The translations under genes and the position numbers were made by a program. From Rhodovulum robiginosum (GTDB lineage Bacteria; Pseudomonadota; Alphaproteobacteria; Rhodobacterales; Rhodobacteraceae), in NCBI RefSeq assembly GCF_003944755.1, contig NZ_RWGU01000048.1:1-64000 (forward strand): a stretch of 64,000 bases of DNA, given 5' to 3'. Shown one piece after another: positions 45,125 through 53,814 of this stretch; within the stretch, counting starts at the first letter, position 1; every line of letters begins with the position of its first letter. The notes beneath the pieces are model-generated. The model searched no databases. It was given only the letters and a program-made list of their open reading frames with translations, and was not told the origin of the DNA.

Positions 45125-45442
45125 TCAGCCCCGGTCCTTGCCCACGTTCTCGGCAAAGGCCTTTTCGAAGGCGGCCTGTTTCTCGGGGCTCGCCTCGGTC
45201 TGGTTCTGCGCCTTCCAGTCGTCATAGGGCATGCCGTAAAAGGCTTCGCGCGCGGCCTCTTTCGACAGCTCGACGCCGCGCTCGGCGGCGGCCTCTTCCA
45301 TCCAGCGGCTCAGGCAGTTGCGGCAGAACCCGGCCAGGTTCATCAGGTCGATGTTCTGCACGTCGGGCCGGTCCTCCATGAGGTGCTGTTGCAGGCGGCG
45401 GAAGGCGGCGGCCTCGATCTCGGTGCGGGTCTTGTCGTCCAT
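45125..45442 (-). CDS. DUF1244 protein
   Basis: The 105-residue protein has the DUF1244 pattern: A-A-A-F-R-R-L-Q-Q-H-L, N-L-A-G-F-C-R-N-C-L-S-R-W near residue 40-52 with its two cysteines, and Y-G-M-P-Y-D-D-W-K. Highly conserved in proteobacteria, function unknown; the two Cys could bind metal. I placed the start at ATG 45442 because AAGGAG sits before it; an ATG 15 bases upstream overlaps the stop of the N-formylglutamate amidohydrolase gene in an ATGA manner and cannot be excluded. These two genes form an operon. Confidence 0.9.
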   Translation of the reverse strand: MDDKTRTEIEAAAFRRLQQHLMEDRPDVQNIDLMNLAGFCRNCLSRWMEEAAAERGVELSKEAAREAFYGMPYDDWKAQNQTEASPEKQAAFEKAFAENVGKDRG

Positions 45443-45453
45443 CTCTTCTCCTT

Positions 45454-46224
45454 TCATAGCCCGGTCTCGGCCAGCACCTCTTCGAGGATGGGGGCCAGCC
45501 GGTCGGCCCAGGCGATCTGGTCTTCTTCGGTGACGATCACGTCGTTACGTAGCTCGATCAGCACGTTGGGCAGGCCGTTGGCAATCGCGTGCCGGTCGAC
45601 GGAATCGCCGGGCAGGTGCCCGCCATAGGGTTCGTTCTCGCCGATACAAAGGTCGGGCTCGGCCCGCAGGCGGTCGATCAGCGGCCCGGCGAGGCGGGCG
45701 TCGGCGGCGTGCAGTATGCCGATCTGCCAGGGCCGGTCGCCACGCCCGTTCAGCCGCGGGGTAAAGCTGTGCACGGCGAGGTAGACTGTATCGGGGCGCC
45801 GCGCCGCGAGCCGGGCCACCGCGTCGTGATAGGGCCGGTAAAAGGCGCCGAGACGCCGCTCTCGCTCGGCGGTGTCCACGCCGCGATTGGCCGGGATCAC
45901 CGTGCCGTCGTAAAGCCGCATCAAGAGCGTGGGGTCGTCCTCCCCCCGGTTGGGGTCGATCACCAGGCGCGAGAAATTCGACAGCACGACCGGCGCGTCC
46001 AAAAGCTCGCCCAGCCGGCGCGACACGCCCGCAGCGCCCGGATCATAGGCGATATGGCGGGACATGTCCTCGGGCGGCAGGCCCAGGTCGCCGCCGTTGA
46101 CACAGGGCGGAACGGTGTTGGCGGCATGGTCGCAAGTCACCAGCCAGCGTGACATGCGGCCCGCGTCTATCGTCTGGTAGGGGTGAAAGGTCATTGGGCT
46201 GTCATCTTTTCGGTTCACATCCAT
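45454..46224 (-). CDS. N-formylglutamate amidohydrolase family protein
   Basis: The 256-residue protein has the family's N-terminal V-T-C-D-H-A-A-N (near residue 30) and the middle A-V-H-S-F-T-P and R-N-D segments, expected to bind metal. The named reaction is hydrolysis of N-formyl-L-glutamate to formate and glutamate in histidine breakdown, but many members are broad or unknown. The start is uncertain: neither ATG 46224 nor ATG 46194 has a clear ribosome binding site. It runs into the DUF1244 gene. Confidence 0.85.
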   Translation of the reverse strand: MDVNRKDDSPMTFHPYQTIDAGRMSRWLVTCDHAANTVPPCVNGGDLGLPPEDMSRHIAYDPGAAGVSRRLGELLDAPVVLSNFSRLVIDPNRGEDDPTLLMRLYDGTVIPANRGVDTAERERRLGAFYRPYHDAVARLAARRPDTVYLAVHSFTPRLNGRGDRPWQIGILHAADARLAGPLIDRLRAEPDLCIGENEPYGGHLPGDSVDRHAIANGLPNVLIELRNDVIVTEEDQIAWADRLAPILEEVLAETGL

Positions 46225-46244
46225 TTACGTCAGCCGCGACGCAA

Positions 46245-46281
46245 GCGCCAGTTGTCAGCTGGCGCCGTTTCGGCCTAGAGA
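46245..46281 (+). promoter_or_regulatory. Probable pyk promoter with overlapping dyad
   Basis: TTGTCA (46252-46257) and TAGAGA (46276-46281) are 18 bases apart, about 53 bases before the pyk ATG. A perfect dyad GCGCCAG/CTGGCGC (46245-46251 and 46259-46265) covers the -35, a typical repressor position. The amidohydrolase gene starts 21 bases to the left on the other strand, so it may be affected as well. Confidence 0.5.
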
Positions 46282-46333
46282 AGGTGCATACCGGCGCATA
46301 CCATGCGCGGGACCGAATTACAGATGGGGCAGG

Positions 46334-47779
46334 ATGAGACGTTTACGCAATCTGAAAGTCGTGGCCACCCTGGGGCCTTCCTCGGATGACTACGAGATGA
46401 TCCGCGCCCTGTTCGAGGCCGGGGCCGACGTGTTCCGCCTGAACATGAGCCACGGCACGCATGACGAGATCGCCCGGCGCCATGCCCTCATCCGCAAGAT
46501 CGAGAAAGACACCGGCCGGCCGATCGCCATCCTGGCCGACCTGCAGGGGCCCAAGCTGCGCTGCGGCGCCTTCGCCAACGGTGCGGTAGAGATCGACGAG
46601 GGGCAGCCCTTCCGCTTCGATCTCGACGATGTGCCGGGCGACAGCAAACGGGTGCAACTGCCCCACCGCGAGATCTTTGCCGCGCTCGAACCCGGGGCCA
46701 CGCTTCTGGTCAATGACGGCAAGCTCAGGCTCAAGGTCCGTTCCTGCGGGCCCGATTTCGCCGATTGCGAGGTGATCGTGGGCGGCACGATTTCCAACCG
46801 CAAGGGCGTCAACGTGCCCGACGTGGTGCTGCCCCTGGCGGCGCTGTCCGACAAGGACCGGCGCGATCTCGATTTCGTGCTCACGCTCGGGGTGGACTGG
46901 ATCGCGCTCAGCTTCGTGCAGCGCCCTGACGACGTGACCGAGGCGCGCGCCATCGTCGGCGACCAGGCCGCGATCCTGTCGAAGATCGAGAAACCCTCGG
47001 CGGTGCGCTGCTTTGAAGAGATCCTGGCGGTTTCCGACGGAATCATGGTCGCCCGGGGCGATCTGGGGGTCGAACTGCCGGTGCAGAACGTGCCGCCGAT
47101 TCAAAAGCGCCTGGTACGCCAGTGCCGCGCCGCGGCCAAGCCGGTGATCGTGGCCACGCAGATGCTGGAAAGCATGATCGAAAGCCCGATGCCCACCCGG
47201 GCCGAGGTCTCGGACGTCGCCACCGCGATCTACGAGGGCGCCGACGCGGTGATGCTGTCGGCCGAATCCGCCGCCGGGCAATACCCGATCGAGGCAGTGA
47301 CCACGATGAACAACGTGGCCATCGAGGTGGAAAGCGACCCGGTCTACCGCGACATCATCGAGGCCAGCCGCCACGCCCACCGCTCGACCGTGGCCGACGG
47401 CATCGTCGCCGCAGCGCGCGAGATCGCCGAGACGGCGGATATCAAGGTGATCTGCTGCTTTACCGAATCCGGCACCACCGCGCTGAAAACCGCGCGCGAG
47501 CGGCCGCGCGTGCCGATCATCGCGCTGACCCCCTCGGCCGCGACCGGCCGGCGGCTGTCGCTGAGCTGGGGCATCAACTGCTTTTTCAACGAGAAGGTCG
47601 AACGCTTCAAGATGGCGGTGGTCAGCGCCGCACGCGCCGTGCGCGAGGGCGGCTATGGCGAGGGCGACGACCAGATCATCGTGATCGCCGGCCTGCCCTT
47701 CAACATCCCCGGCTCGACCAACATCCTGCGCGTGGCGCCCTGCGAGGAACGGCTGATCTTCAACGTCGAGCCCGAGTGA
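46334..47779 (+). CDS. pyk: Pyruvate kinase
   Basis: The 481-residue enzyme converts phosphoenolpyruvate and ADP to pyruvate and ATP. Seen are the N-terminal V-A-T-L-G-P-S-S (T-x-G-P-S), R-L-N-M-S-H-G, the catalytic I-L-S-K-I-E-K-P and M-V-A-R-G-D-L-G-V-E in the barrel, and the C-terminal domain. Length fits the bacterial single-subunit form. It may be repressed via the dyad just upstream. GGCAGG sits right before the ATG. Confidence 0.97.
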   Translation: MRRLRNLKVVATLGPSSDDYEMIRALFEAGADVFRLNMSHGTHDEIARRHALIRKIEKDTGRPIAILADLQGPKLRCGAFANGAVEIDEGQPFRFDLDDVPGDSKRVQLPHREIFAALEPGATLLVNDGKLRLKVRSCGPDFADCEVIVGGTISNRKGVNVPDVVLPLAALSDKDRRDLDFVLTLGVDWIALSFVQRPDDVTEARAIVGDQAAILSKIEKPSAVRCFEEILAVSDGIMVARGDLGVELPVQNVPPIQKRLVRQCRAAAKPVIVATQMLESMIESPMPTRAEVSDVATAIYEGADAVMLSAESAAGQYPIEAVTTMNNVAIEVESDPVYRDIIEASRHAHRSTVADGIVAAAREIAETADIKVICCFTESGTTALKTARERPRVPIIALTPSAATGRRLSLSWGINCFFNEKVERFKMAVVSAARAVREGGYGEGDDQIIVIAGLPFNIPGSTNILRVAPCEERLIFNVEPE

Positions 47780-47839
47780 CGCGGCCCTGACAGCCCGTCG
47801 CCGCACGTCGCGGCGCGCCCGGCGCCGCCCGATTTCCAC

Positions 47840-47868
47840 TTGTCAGCGTGCGGCCCCGGTTTTATACG
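47840..47868 (+). promoter_or_regulatory. Promoter of rpmI-rplT
   Basis: TTGTCA (47840-47845) and TATACG (47863-47868) are separated by 17 bases, five of six and four of six matches to the sigma-70 consensus. Transcription would begin about 68 bases before rpmI. The leader contains GC-rich repeats CGGTGCGGCCGGCCG that could be an L20-type autoregulation site; this is inference. Confidence 0.65.
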
Positions 47869-47943
47869 GGCGCCTTCTACCCGGTGCGGCCGGCCGATGT
47901 GGCATGCCGAGTCGCGCCATAACCGCTCGAAGAGGAGACGGAA

Positions 47944-48144
47944 ATGCCCAAGATGAAGACCAAGTCGAGCGCCAAGAAGCGCTTCAAGGTGACGGCGAAC
48001 GGCCGCGTGAAATGCGGACAGGCCGGCAAGCGCCACGGCATGATCAAGCGGACGAAGAAATTCATCCGCAATGCCCGCGGGACCGATGTTCTCTCCACGC
48101 CGGATGAGAAACTCGCCAAGTCCTACATGCCGTATTCGCGCTAA
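47944..48144 (+). CDS. rpmI: 50S ribosomal protein L35
   Basis: A 66-residue, strongly basic protein starting [14 protein letters not shown], the invariant L35 opening. Part of the large ribosomal subunit. AAGAGGAG lies before the ATG. rplT follows after 13 bases; infC is not upstream, unlike in many bacteria. Confidence 0.98.
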   Translation: MPKMKTKSSAKKRFKVTANGRVKCGQAGKRHGMIKRTKKFIRNARGTDVLSTPDEKLAKSYMPYSR

Positions 48145-48157
48145 GGAGGCCTGAGAA

Positions 48158-48520
48158 ATGTCCCGAGTCAAAGGCGGAACCACCACCCACGCCCGTCACA
48201 AGAAGGTCATCAAGGCCGCGAAAGGCTATTATGGCCGCCGCAAGAACGCCTTCAAGACCGCCACACAGGCCGTCGACAAGGCCAACCAGTACGCCACGCG
48301 CGACCGCAAGAACCGCAAGCGGAGCTTCCGCGCGCTGTGGATTCAGCGGATCAACGCCGCCGTGCGCAGCCATGACGAGGCGCTGACCTATTCGCGTTTC
48401 ATCAACGGGCTGAACAGCGCCGGTATCGAGGTCGACCGCAAGGTGCTGGCCGACCTGGCCGTGAACGAGCCCGAGGCGTTCGGCGCCATCGTGGAAAAGG
48501 CCAAGGCCGCGCTGGCCTGA
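48158..48520 (+). CDS. rplT: 50S ribosomal protein L20
   Basis: A 120-residue basic protein with M-S-R-V-K-G-G and [10 protein letters not shown], typical of L20, which binds 23S rRNA early in assembly and in some bacteria represses its own operon. AAGGAGG precedes the ATG. In many alphaproteobacteria pheS-pheT follow rplT; here they do not, and pheT is 43 kb away in the window. Confidence 0.98.
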   Translation: MSRVKGGTTTHARHKKVIKAAKGYYGRRKNAFKTATQAVDKANQYATRDRKNRKRSFRALWIQRINAAVRSHDEALTYSRFINGLNSAGIEVDRKVLADLAVNEPEAFGAIVEKAKAALA

Positions 48521-48542
48521 GGCCCGCGTCACCCGGTAATTT

Positions 48543-48575
48543 CGCGCCCGTCCGGCCGACCGCCGGGCGGGCGCG
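48543..48575 (+). terminator. GC-rich terminator after rplT
   Basis: CGCGCCCGTCCGG and CCGGGCGGGCGCG pair over 13 positions with one T-G pair and a seven-base loop, 23 bases past the rplT stop. Only TTGCGTTG follows, so the U-tract is poor. Confidence 0.6.
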
Positions 48576-48857
48576 TTGCGTTGAAGGGCCCCGGGCCGAA
48601 TGCCGCGCCCCTTCACAAGAGGCCGGCCCATCGCCCCCAGCCCCTCGCGCCGGCGGATCGCGCAGCGAATTCCGCCGCGAGCGCCGACCGGTTCTGCGAG
48701 CGCTGTACCGGCCAGTGTGATAGAGTGGTTCTAAACCAGCGCAAGCCTTTCATTAGCCCTGGGCTGAACAAGCTGCCGTGAGGCGCGTCTCTGCAAGCTA
48801 CCTCGATCAGTGGCCAACCGGTCCGCCGGTGACCGCAACTCAATGGGGGGTAGTTCT
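48576..48857. other. Spacer before the duplicated-domain gene
   Basis: About 280 bases without a supported gene. It becomes less GC-rich toward the right (GTGATAGAGTGG, CATTAGCCC) which may hold a promoter, but no clear pair was found. Confidence 0.4.
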
Positions 48858-49472
48858 ATGCCTTCACCGAAATACATGATGATAACCGTCGCATCCTGCT
48901 CGGTTTCCTTCGTGGGCGAAGCTCTGAAGCTTTTGGGCACGCTTTGCGGCGAGCTCAAACAACAGGCCGGGGCGGCGACCACGCGCTACGGCTTGATCAT
49001 GACGGGGGAACAAACGGGCCAATTGATCCTGTTCCAGACCTACGAGGAATTGAACGGGGTCGACGCGGCCTTTGGCGTCTACCAGTCGTCCTCTACCTAC
49101 AAGGCGATCACTTCGAGTGGCCACATCGCCGTGACCCTTCGCAATATCATGAAGATCGAGGATCTGGCCTTGAAAAACCCCTCGACCGATACGCCGGCCT
49201 ACGGCGTTGTCACGCGATGGGGCTGTCCCGACCTCAAGCTCGACAAAATGCGGGTCGAGGTCCCCCATTTCGAGGATAACGGCGCCATGATCCTGCGCTA
49301 TTGCACGATCATGACCGGGCCCGCCGCGGGGCGGCGCCTGTTCATCGTCGGGTATCCCTCGATGGACGCCATCGAGAAGACCTACGACGCGCTGGGGCAG
49401 AGCGCCGGCTACAGGGCCCTGATCTCTGACTTCGACATGGATTGGCGCAATATCTTGCGGGTTGCCGGCTGA
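48858..49472 (+). CDS. Unknown protein with internal domain duplication
   Basis: The 204-residue soluble protein consists of two similar halves. R-Y-G-L-I-M-T-G (residues 43-50) recurs as R-Y-C-T-I-M-T-G (147-154), and R-N-I-M-K-I (95-100) as R-N-I-L-R-V (197-202), giving a unit of about 100 residues with similar spacing. The strand-helix-strand layout looks like a ferredoxin-like dimeric alpha/beta barrel folded in one chain, so a small-molecule or quinone-type oxygenase or binding protein is possible. No catalytic motif is seen. Start at ATG 48858 after GGGGGGTAG; ATGs at 48843 and 48810 are weaker. I do not recognise the family with confidence. Confidence 0.75.
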   Translation: MPSPKYMMITVASCSVSFVGEALKLLGTLCGELKQQAGAATTRYGLIMTGEQTGQLILFQTYEELNGVDAAFGVYQSSSTYKAITSSGHIAVTLRNIMKIEDLALKNPSTDTPAYGVVTRWGCPDLKLDKMRVEVPHFEDNGAMILRYCTIMTGPAAGRRLFIVGYPSMDAIEKTYDALGQSAGYRALISDFDMDWRNILRVAG

Positions 49473-49596
49473 TCCGGCGATGGTGGCGCATCGAGGCACC
49501 GGATATCCACCTGGCCGCGGCATCTGCTGAGGCCCGGACCGAAAGACGCCGGAAATGCGCCACCCGCATCGCGTGGCCGCCGCCCGGATCGGCCGT

Positions 49597-50268
49597 TCAG
49601 GCGGTTTGGTCCGGGTCGCGCTCGGCCTGACCGTAGCCGGCCGAAAACTGCGCCACGGCCTCGGCAAGTTGCTGGTCGGACAATACCGGCGGGTCGCCGA
49701 TCAGCAGCGCGCCGTGATACTGGCGCGCCAGCGCCTCGACCTCGACGGCCAGCCACATCGCCTTGTCCAGGCTCGCCTCGGCGGCAAGCATCCCGTGATG
49801 GGCCATCAGGCACGCCTTGCGGCCCTCCAGCGCCTCAAGCACCTTGTCCGACAGCTCTTGGGTGCCGAAGGTGGCGTAGGGTGCGCAGCGGATGTCGCCG
49901 CCGCCCGCCGCGGCGACCATGTAATGCACCGCCGGGATGTCCATGTGCATGATCGCCAGCGTCGTGCAGTAGGGCGCATGGGCGTGGACCACGGCGCCCA
50001 GGTCGGCCCGCGCGCGCAGGATGTCACGGTGAAAGCGCCACTCGCTCGACGGCTTGCGGTTGCCGCGCACGGTGCCGTCGAGGCCGAGAAACACGATGTC
50101 GTCGGGCACCAGCGCCTCGTAGGGGATCGAACTGGGGGTAATCAGCAGCCCCTCGGCGTGGCGCACGCTGATATTGCCGGCGTTGCCGGTGTTCAGCCCT
50201 ACCGCGTTCATCTTCAGGCAGGCGTCGATGATGGCGGCGCGTTTGGGCGCCTCGTCGAGGTCGGTCAT
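49597..50268 (-). CDS. Class II aldolase/adducin family protein
   Basis: The 223-residue protein has the zinc aldolase pattern of fuculose-1-phosphate aldolase: G-N-A-G-N-I-S near residue 28, S-S-E-W (Glu76), H-A-H (His95, His97) and H-H-G (His157-158). It should cleave or epimerise a sugar phosphate, with substrate open (fuculose, ribulose, methylthioribulose types are all possible). AAGGAG precedes the ATG at 50268. No sugar operon surrounds it; the Lrp-type regulator follows upstream on the same strand. Confidence 0.9.
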   Translation of the reverse strand: MTDLDEAPKRAAIIDACLKMNAVGLNTGNAGNISVRHAEGLLITPSSIPYEALVPDDIVFLGLDGTVRGNRKPSSEWRFHRDILRARADLGAVVHAHAPYCTTLAIMHMDIPAVHYMVAAAGGGDIRCAPYATFGTQELSDKVLEALEGRKACLMAHHGMLAAEASLDKAMWLAVEVEALARQYHGALLIGDPPVLSDQQLAEAVAQFSAGYGQAERDPDQTA

Positions 50269-50337
50269 GGCACTCTCCTTCGTCGGTCTCTTGCCATGGC
50301 AAGGGCGCGGCGGCAAAGCCCGCGCTGTCGCGCCCGG

Positions 50338-50802
50338 TCAGACGGGCAGGGCGGTGGTCTTGAACACGGTCCTGAGCGCAAAGGACGACTGCATCTGCGC
50401 AACGCCGGGCAGACGGGTCAGGTGCTGGCGATGGATGCGGGCGAAATCCTCGCTGTCGCGCGCCACGACCGTGAGCAGGTAATCGGCGCTGCCCGCCATC
50501 AGGTGGCATTCCAGCACGTCCGGAATGCGCGCCACCTCGCGTTCGAACGCGTCGAGAATGTCGTCGGCCTGGCCCGACAGCGTGATCTCGACGAAAACGG
50601 TGGTGGGCCGCTCGACACGCCGCGCATCCAGCAACGCGACATAGCCGCGGATGACGCCCGCCGCCTCCAGCCGCGCAACGCGGCGGTGGCAGGCCGAGGG
50701 CGAGAGGTTGACCCGCTCGGACAGCTCGGCATTGGAAATGCGCCCATGCTTTTGCAGGACGGCCAGAATGCGCCTGTCGGTGGTGTCGATTTCGCCGTTC
50801 AC
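50338..50802 (-). CDS. Lrp/AsnC-family regulator, probable control of ald
   Basis: The 154-residue regulator has an N-terminal winged helix-turn-helix (about residues 5-50, I-D-T-T-D-R-R-I-L-A-V-L, S-P-S-A-C-H-R-R) and a C-terminal Lrp ligand domain (RAM) from about 65. I chose GTG 50802 since AAGGA lies six bases upstream; ATG 50829 has no site. It diverges from ald across 131 bases, the classic arrangement of AldR-type activators of alanine dehydrogenase. Alanine or another amino acid is the likely effector. Confidence 0.9.
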   Translation of the reverse strand: MNGEIDTTDRRILAVLQKHGRISNAELSERVNLSPSACHRRVARLEAAGVIRGYVALLDARRVERPTTVFVEITLSGQADDILDAFEREVARIPDVLECHLMAGSADYLLTVVARDSEDFARIHRQHLTRLPGVAQMQSSFALRTVFKTTALPV

Positions 50803-50891
50803 GCAGGATCCTTCGATGTTTGCGGCCATGCTTGCACGATTTGACCGCCAGTCAACCGGAGCGGCGGCGGATTTTCAAAGCATTTGCCCGC

Positions 50892-50917
50892 GTCCCGATT
50901 AATGCTGGTATCGGGAC
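50892..50917. promoter_or_regulatory. Dyad upstream of ald
   Basis: GTCCCGAT and ATCGGGAC form a perfect eight-base dyad with ten bases between, ending 17 bases before the ald start. TGAC...GTCA also occurs further left. It may be the binding site of the divergent Lrp-type regulator. Confidence 0.5.
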
Positions 50918-50933
50918 AAGAGGGAGGAACGAC

Positions 50934-52052
50934 ATGCTGATCGGGTGCCCGAAAGAGATCAAGGCGCAGGAATACCGCGTCGGGCTGACGCCCAACGCCG
51001 CGCGCGAGGCCGTGGCCCATGGCCACGAGGTGCTGATCGAGGCCGGCGCCGGGGTCGGCGCGGGCTTTCCCGACGAGGATTACCGCGCCATCGGCGCCGG
51101 CGTCGTGGACGGGCCGGAAGAGATTTTCGCCAGTGCCGACCTGGTGGTGAAGGTGAAAGAGCCGCAGGCGAAAGAGCGCGCGATGCTGCGCGAGGGGCAG
51201 GTGCTGTTCACCTATCTCCACCTCGCCCCCGACCCCGCGCAAACGCGCGAATTGATGGCCAGCGGCGTGACCGCCATCGCCTATGAGACCGTGACCGATT
51301 CCGAGGGCGGCCTGCCGCTCCTGGCGCCGATGTCAGAGGTCGCCGGGCGGCTGGCCGCGCAGATGGGCGCCTGGGCGCTGCAAAAGGCCAATGGCGGGCG
51401 CGGCACGCTGATGGGCGGTGTGCCCGGGGTGGGTCCCGCCAATGTGGTGGTGATCGGCGGCGGCGTGGTCGGCACCAACGCCGCGCGCATCGCCTCGGGG
51501 ATGGGCGCCCATGTCACCGTGCTGGACAGGTCGCTTTCGCGCATGCGCTATCTCGACGACGTCTTCGGCGGGCAGTTCGGCACGCGCTATTCCTCGGCCG
51601 GCGCGCTGGCCGAGTTGCTGGGCGATGCCGATCTGGTGGTGGGCGCGGTGCTGATCCCCGGGGCCGAGGCGCCCAAGCTGGTGCGCCGCGACGACCTTGC
51701 GGTGATGAAACCCGGCGCGGTTCTGCTCGACGTGGCGATCGACCAGGGGGGGTGTTTCGAAACCTCGCGCCCCACCACCCATGACGACCCGATCTACGAG
51801 GTCGACGGGATCATCCACTATTGCGTGGCCAACATGCCCGGCGCTGTTGCGCGCACCGCGACCATCGCGCTGGGCAACGCGACGATGCCCTACATGCTGG
51901 CGCTTGCCGACAAGGGCTGGCAGGCCGCCTGCGAGGACGACCCGCACCTTCTGGAGGGGCTCAACGTCCACGGTGGGCACCTGACCTACTACGCCGTGGG
52001 CCGCGCCCAGGGCATAGACGTGCTGTCGCCGCATCTCGCGCTCAAGGCGTGA
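50934..52052 (+). CDS. ald: Alanine dehydrogenase
   Basis: The 372-residue enzyme interconverts alanine and pyruvate plus ammonia with NAD. Catalytic Lys75 in K-V-K-E-P and His96 in L-H-L are present, as is the Rossmann loop G-G-G-V-V-G near residue 178. GAGGA precedes the ATG. It is under likely control of the divergent Lrp-type regulator. The D-amino acid cluster 9 kb away makes alanine handling a theme in this window, though no direct link is shown. Confidence 0.97.
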   Translation: MLIGCPKEIKAQEYRVGLTPNAAREAVAHGHEVLIEAGAGVGAGFPDEDYRAIGAGVVDGPEEIFASADLVVKVKEPQAKERAMLREGQVLFTYLHLAPDPAQTRELMASGVTAIAYETVTDSEGGLPLLAPMSEVAGRLAAQMGAWALQKANGGRGTLMGGVPGVGPANVVVIGGGVVGTNAARIASGMGAHVTVLDRSLSRMRYLDDVFGGQFGTRYSSAGALAELLGDADLVVGAVLIPGAEAPKLVRRDDLAVMKPGAVLLDVAIDQGGCFETSRPTTHDDPIYEVDGIIHYCVANMPGAVARTATIALGNATMPYMLALADKGWQAACEDDPHLLEGLNVHGGHLTYYAVGRAQGIDVLSPHLALKA

Positions 52053-52057
52053 TGCGG

Positions 52058-52078
52058 CAAGGCGCCCGTCGCGCCTTG
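52058..52078 (+). terminator. Hairpin after ald
   Basis: CAAGGCGC and GCGCCTTG form an eight-base perfect stem with a five-base loop, six bases past the stop. No T-run follows. Confidence 0.4.
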
Positions 52079-52224
52079 GCTGCGCATTGTGCTGGACGGG
52101 TATCAGGCGCGCGCGATCCTCGGCGGGGATGATTTCCGCAACCTGCCCGCCTATCTCGCACGGTTTCTCGAATGCGAGGCCGTTCAGTGCGGTCTGGTGC
52201 AGCCGCCGCGGGACGAGGCCGGGC

Positions 52225-52803
52225 TCAGGCCCGCCCGGCGGCCGCCGACAGCACCAGGGGGTCGATCCCTAGGGTGGCCAGCGCGCGTTCCCACTTGCGC
52301 CCGTCCTCGGTGCCAAAGACGATATCGGGCGCGGCCTCGCAGGTCAGCCAGCCGTTTTCGCGGATTTCGCCCTCCAGTTGACCGGGCCCCCAGCCGGCAT
52401 AGCCCAGCGCCAATAGCGAGGCCTGCGGCCCGTGCCCCTGGGCGATATCCTCAAGAATATCCAGCGTGCCGGTCATGCCAAAGCGCGAATCGACCCGCAG
52501 CGTCGAGGCGCTGTTCGAGCGGTAATCGCCCGAATGCAGCACAAAGCCCCGGCCATGCTCGACCGGTCCGCCGAAATGCACCCGTATGTCGCGCGTGCGG
52601 TCGGTCTTGGGGATTTCGAGCTGCGCCAGCAGGTCGCCAAAACTAAGCTCGTCCATGGGCTTATTGACGATCAGGCCCAGCGCGCCGTCGTCGGAATGGG
52701 CACACATGAACACCACGCTTTTGTCAAAGCGCGGGTCGCCCATGCCCGGCATGGCGATCAGCAGCTTGCCGCCAAGCTGCATCGGATGCGACGTCGATGC
52801 CAT
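52225..52803 (-). CDS. YqgE/AlgH family protein
   Basis: The 192-residue protein has the DUF179 pattern: [13 protein letters not shown] near residue 14, N-K-P near 49 and H-F-G-G-P-V near 76, and the late [11 protein letters not shown]. Fold is known, function not. The start is either ATG 52803 or ATG 52782; both lack a strong ribosome binding site. It diverges from the DsbD-like gene. Confidence 0.9.
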   Translation of the reverse strand: MASTSHPMQLGGKLLIAMPGMGDPRFDKSVVFMCAHSDDGALGLIVNKPMDELSFGDLLAQLEIPKTDRTRDIRVHFGGPVEHGRGFVLHSGDYRSNSASTLRVDSRFGMTGTLDILEDIAQGHGPQASLLALGYAGWGPGQLEGEIRENGWLTCEAAPDIVFGTEDGRKWERALATLGIDPLVLSAAAGRA

Positions 52804-52914
52804 GCCCCAAGGATGAAGCCGCGCCCCCGCCCGTGCAAGGCAGCGCGACAAAATTCACGTGGCCGTCGCCCGAATGTGATTTCGTCTCGGCGCGCCGCTG
52901 CCTATTTTGGCGGG

Positions 52915-53730
52915 ATGATGGATCGCATGCTCAAAGCTGTGGCGGCCCCGGCCGTTCTTGTCGCCCTCTTCTCGGTTCCCGCTCAGGGGGGCAATCCCGG
53001 CGACGGGGTAATCACGGCCGAGCTCTTGCCCGGTTGGCAGACCGAGACCGGCACCCACATGGCCGGGCTGCGGCTGAAAATGGCGCCGGGGTGGAAGACC
53101 TACTGGCGCGCGCCGGGCGATGCCGGCATTCCGCCGCGCTTTGATTGGCGCGGGTCCGACAACATGCGCGCGGCGCGGATCTACTGGCCGCGGCCGGACG
53201 TATTCGACAGCAACGGGATGCGAACCATCGGCTATCACGGCCAGGTAGTGCTGCCGGTCGAACTGACGCCGCGCGATCCCGACCAGCCGCTTGGGCTGGC
53301 CCTGTCGGTGGATCTGGGCGTGTGCCAGGACATCTGCATGCCCATGACGCTGGACGTTTCGGCCAGCCTTCCCGGCGCAGGAGAGACCGCGCCGATTCGC
53401 GCCGCGCTGGCCGCGCAGCCCGAAACCGCCACCCAGGCCAAGCTGGGCGATGTGCATTGCGACATCGACCCGATTTCGGACGGCCTGCGCCTGACCGCCG
53501 AGATCGACGTGCCCTCGCTCGGCCGCGGCGAGGCGGTGGTGTTCGAGTTGCCCGACCCCTCGATCTGGGTGTCCGAGGCTGATCTTCGGCGCGAGGGCGG
53601 CCGGCTGATCGCCAGCAGCGACCTCGTGCCCGTCACCGGCACGCCCTTTGCGCTGGACCGCTCCAGCGTGCGCATCACCCTGTTGGGCAGCGCACGGGCG
53701 ATCGACATACGCGGCTGCACGGGGCGCTAG
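52915..53730 (+). CDS. Periplasmic DsbD N-terminal-like protein
   Basis: The 271-residue protein has a signal peptide (about residues 1-24) and a beta-rich domain with a Cys pair C137-Q-D-I-C141, which matches the DsbD-alpha-type disulfide domain. It should shuttle electrons to periplasmic thiol proteins. The transmembrane and thioredoxin parts of full DsbD are absent, so another membrane protein must supply electrons. ATG 52915 or the neighbouring ATG 52918 may start it. Confidence 0.8.
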   Translation: MMDRMLKAVAAPAVLVALFSVPAQGGNPGDGVITAELLPGWQTETGTHMAGLRLKMAPGWKTYWRAPGDAGIPPRFDWRGSDNMRAARIYWPRPDVFDSNGMRTIGYHGQVVLPVELTPRDPDQPLGLALSVDLGVCQDICMPMTLDVSASLPGAGETAPIRAALAAQPETATQAKLGDVHCDIDPISDGLRLTAEIDVPSLGRGEAVVFELPDPSIWVSEADLRREGGRLIASSDLVPVTGTPFALDRSSVRITLLGSARAIDIRGCTGR

Positions 53731-53814
53731 CACCGCCGCGGCTGGCGGGAACACTCTGTCACAGGTTGTCATGCTTGCGGCCCGCGCCGTGCCTTGCCGC
53801 CGTTATCAGGCGTC

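Noticed and set aside
44954-45628. Plus-strand frame across the region right of the GFA gene
   Set aside because: It runs antisense through DUF1244 and the amidohydrolase, both with recognisable motifs.
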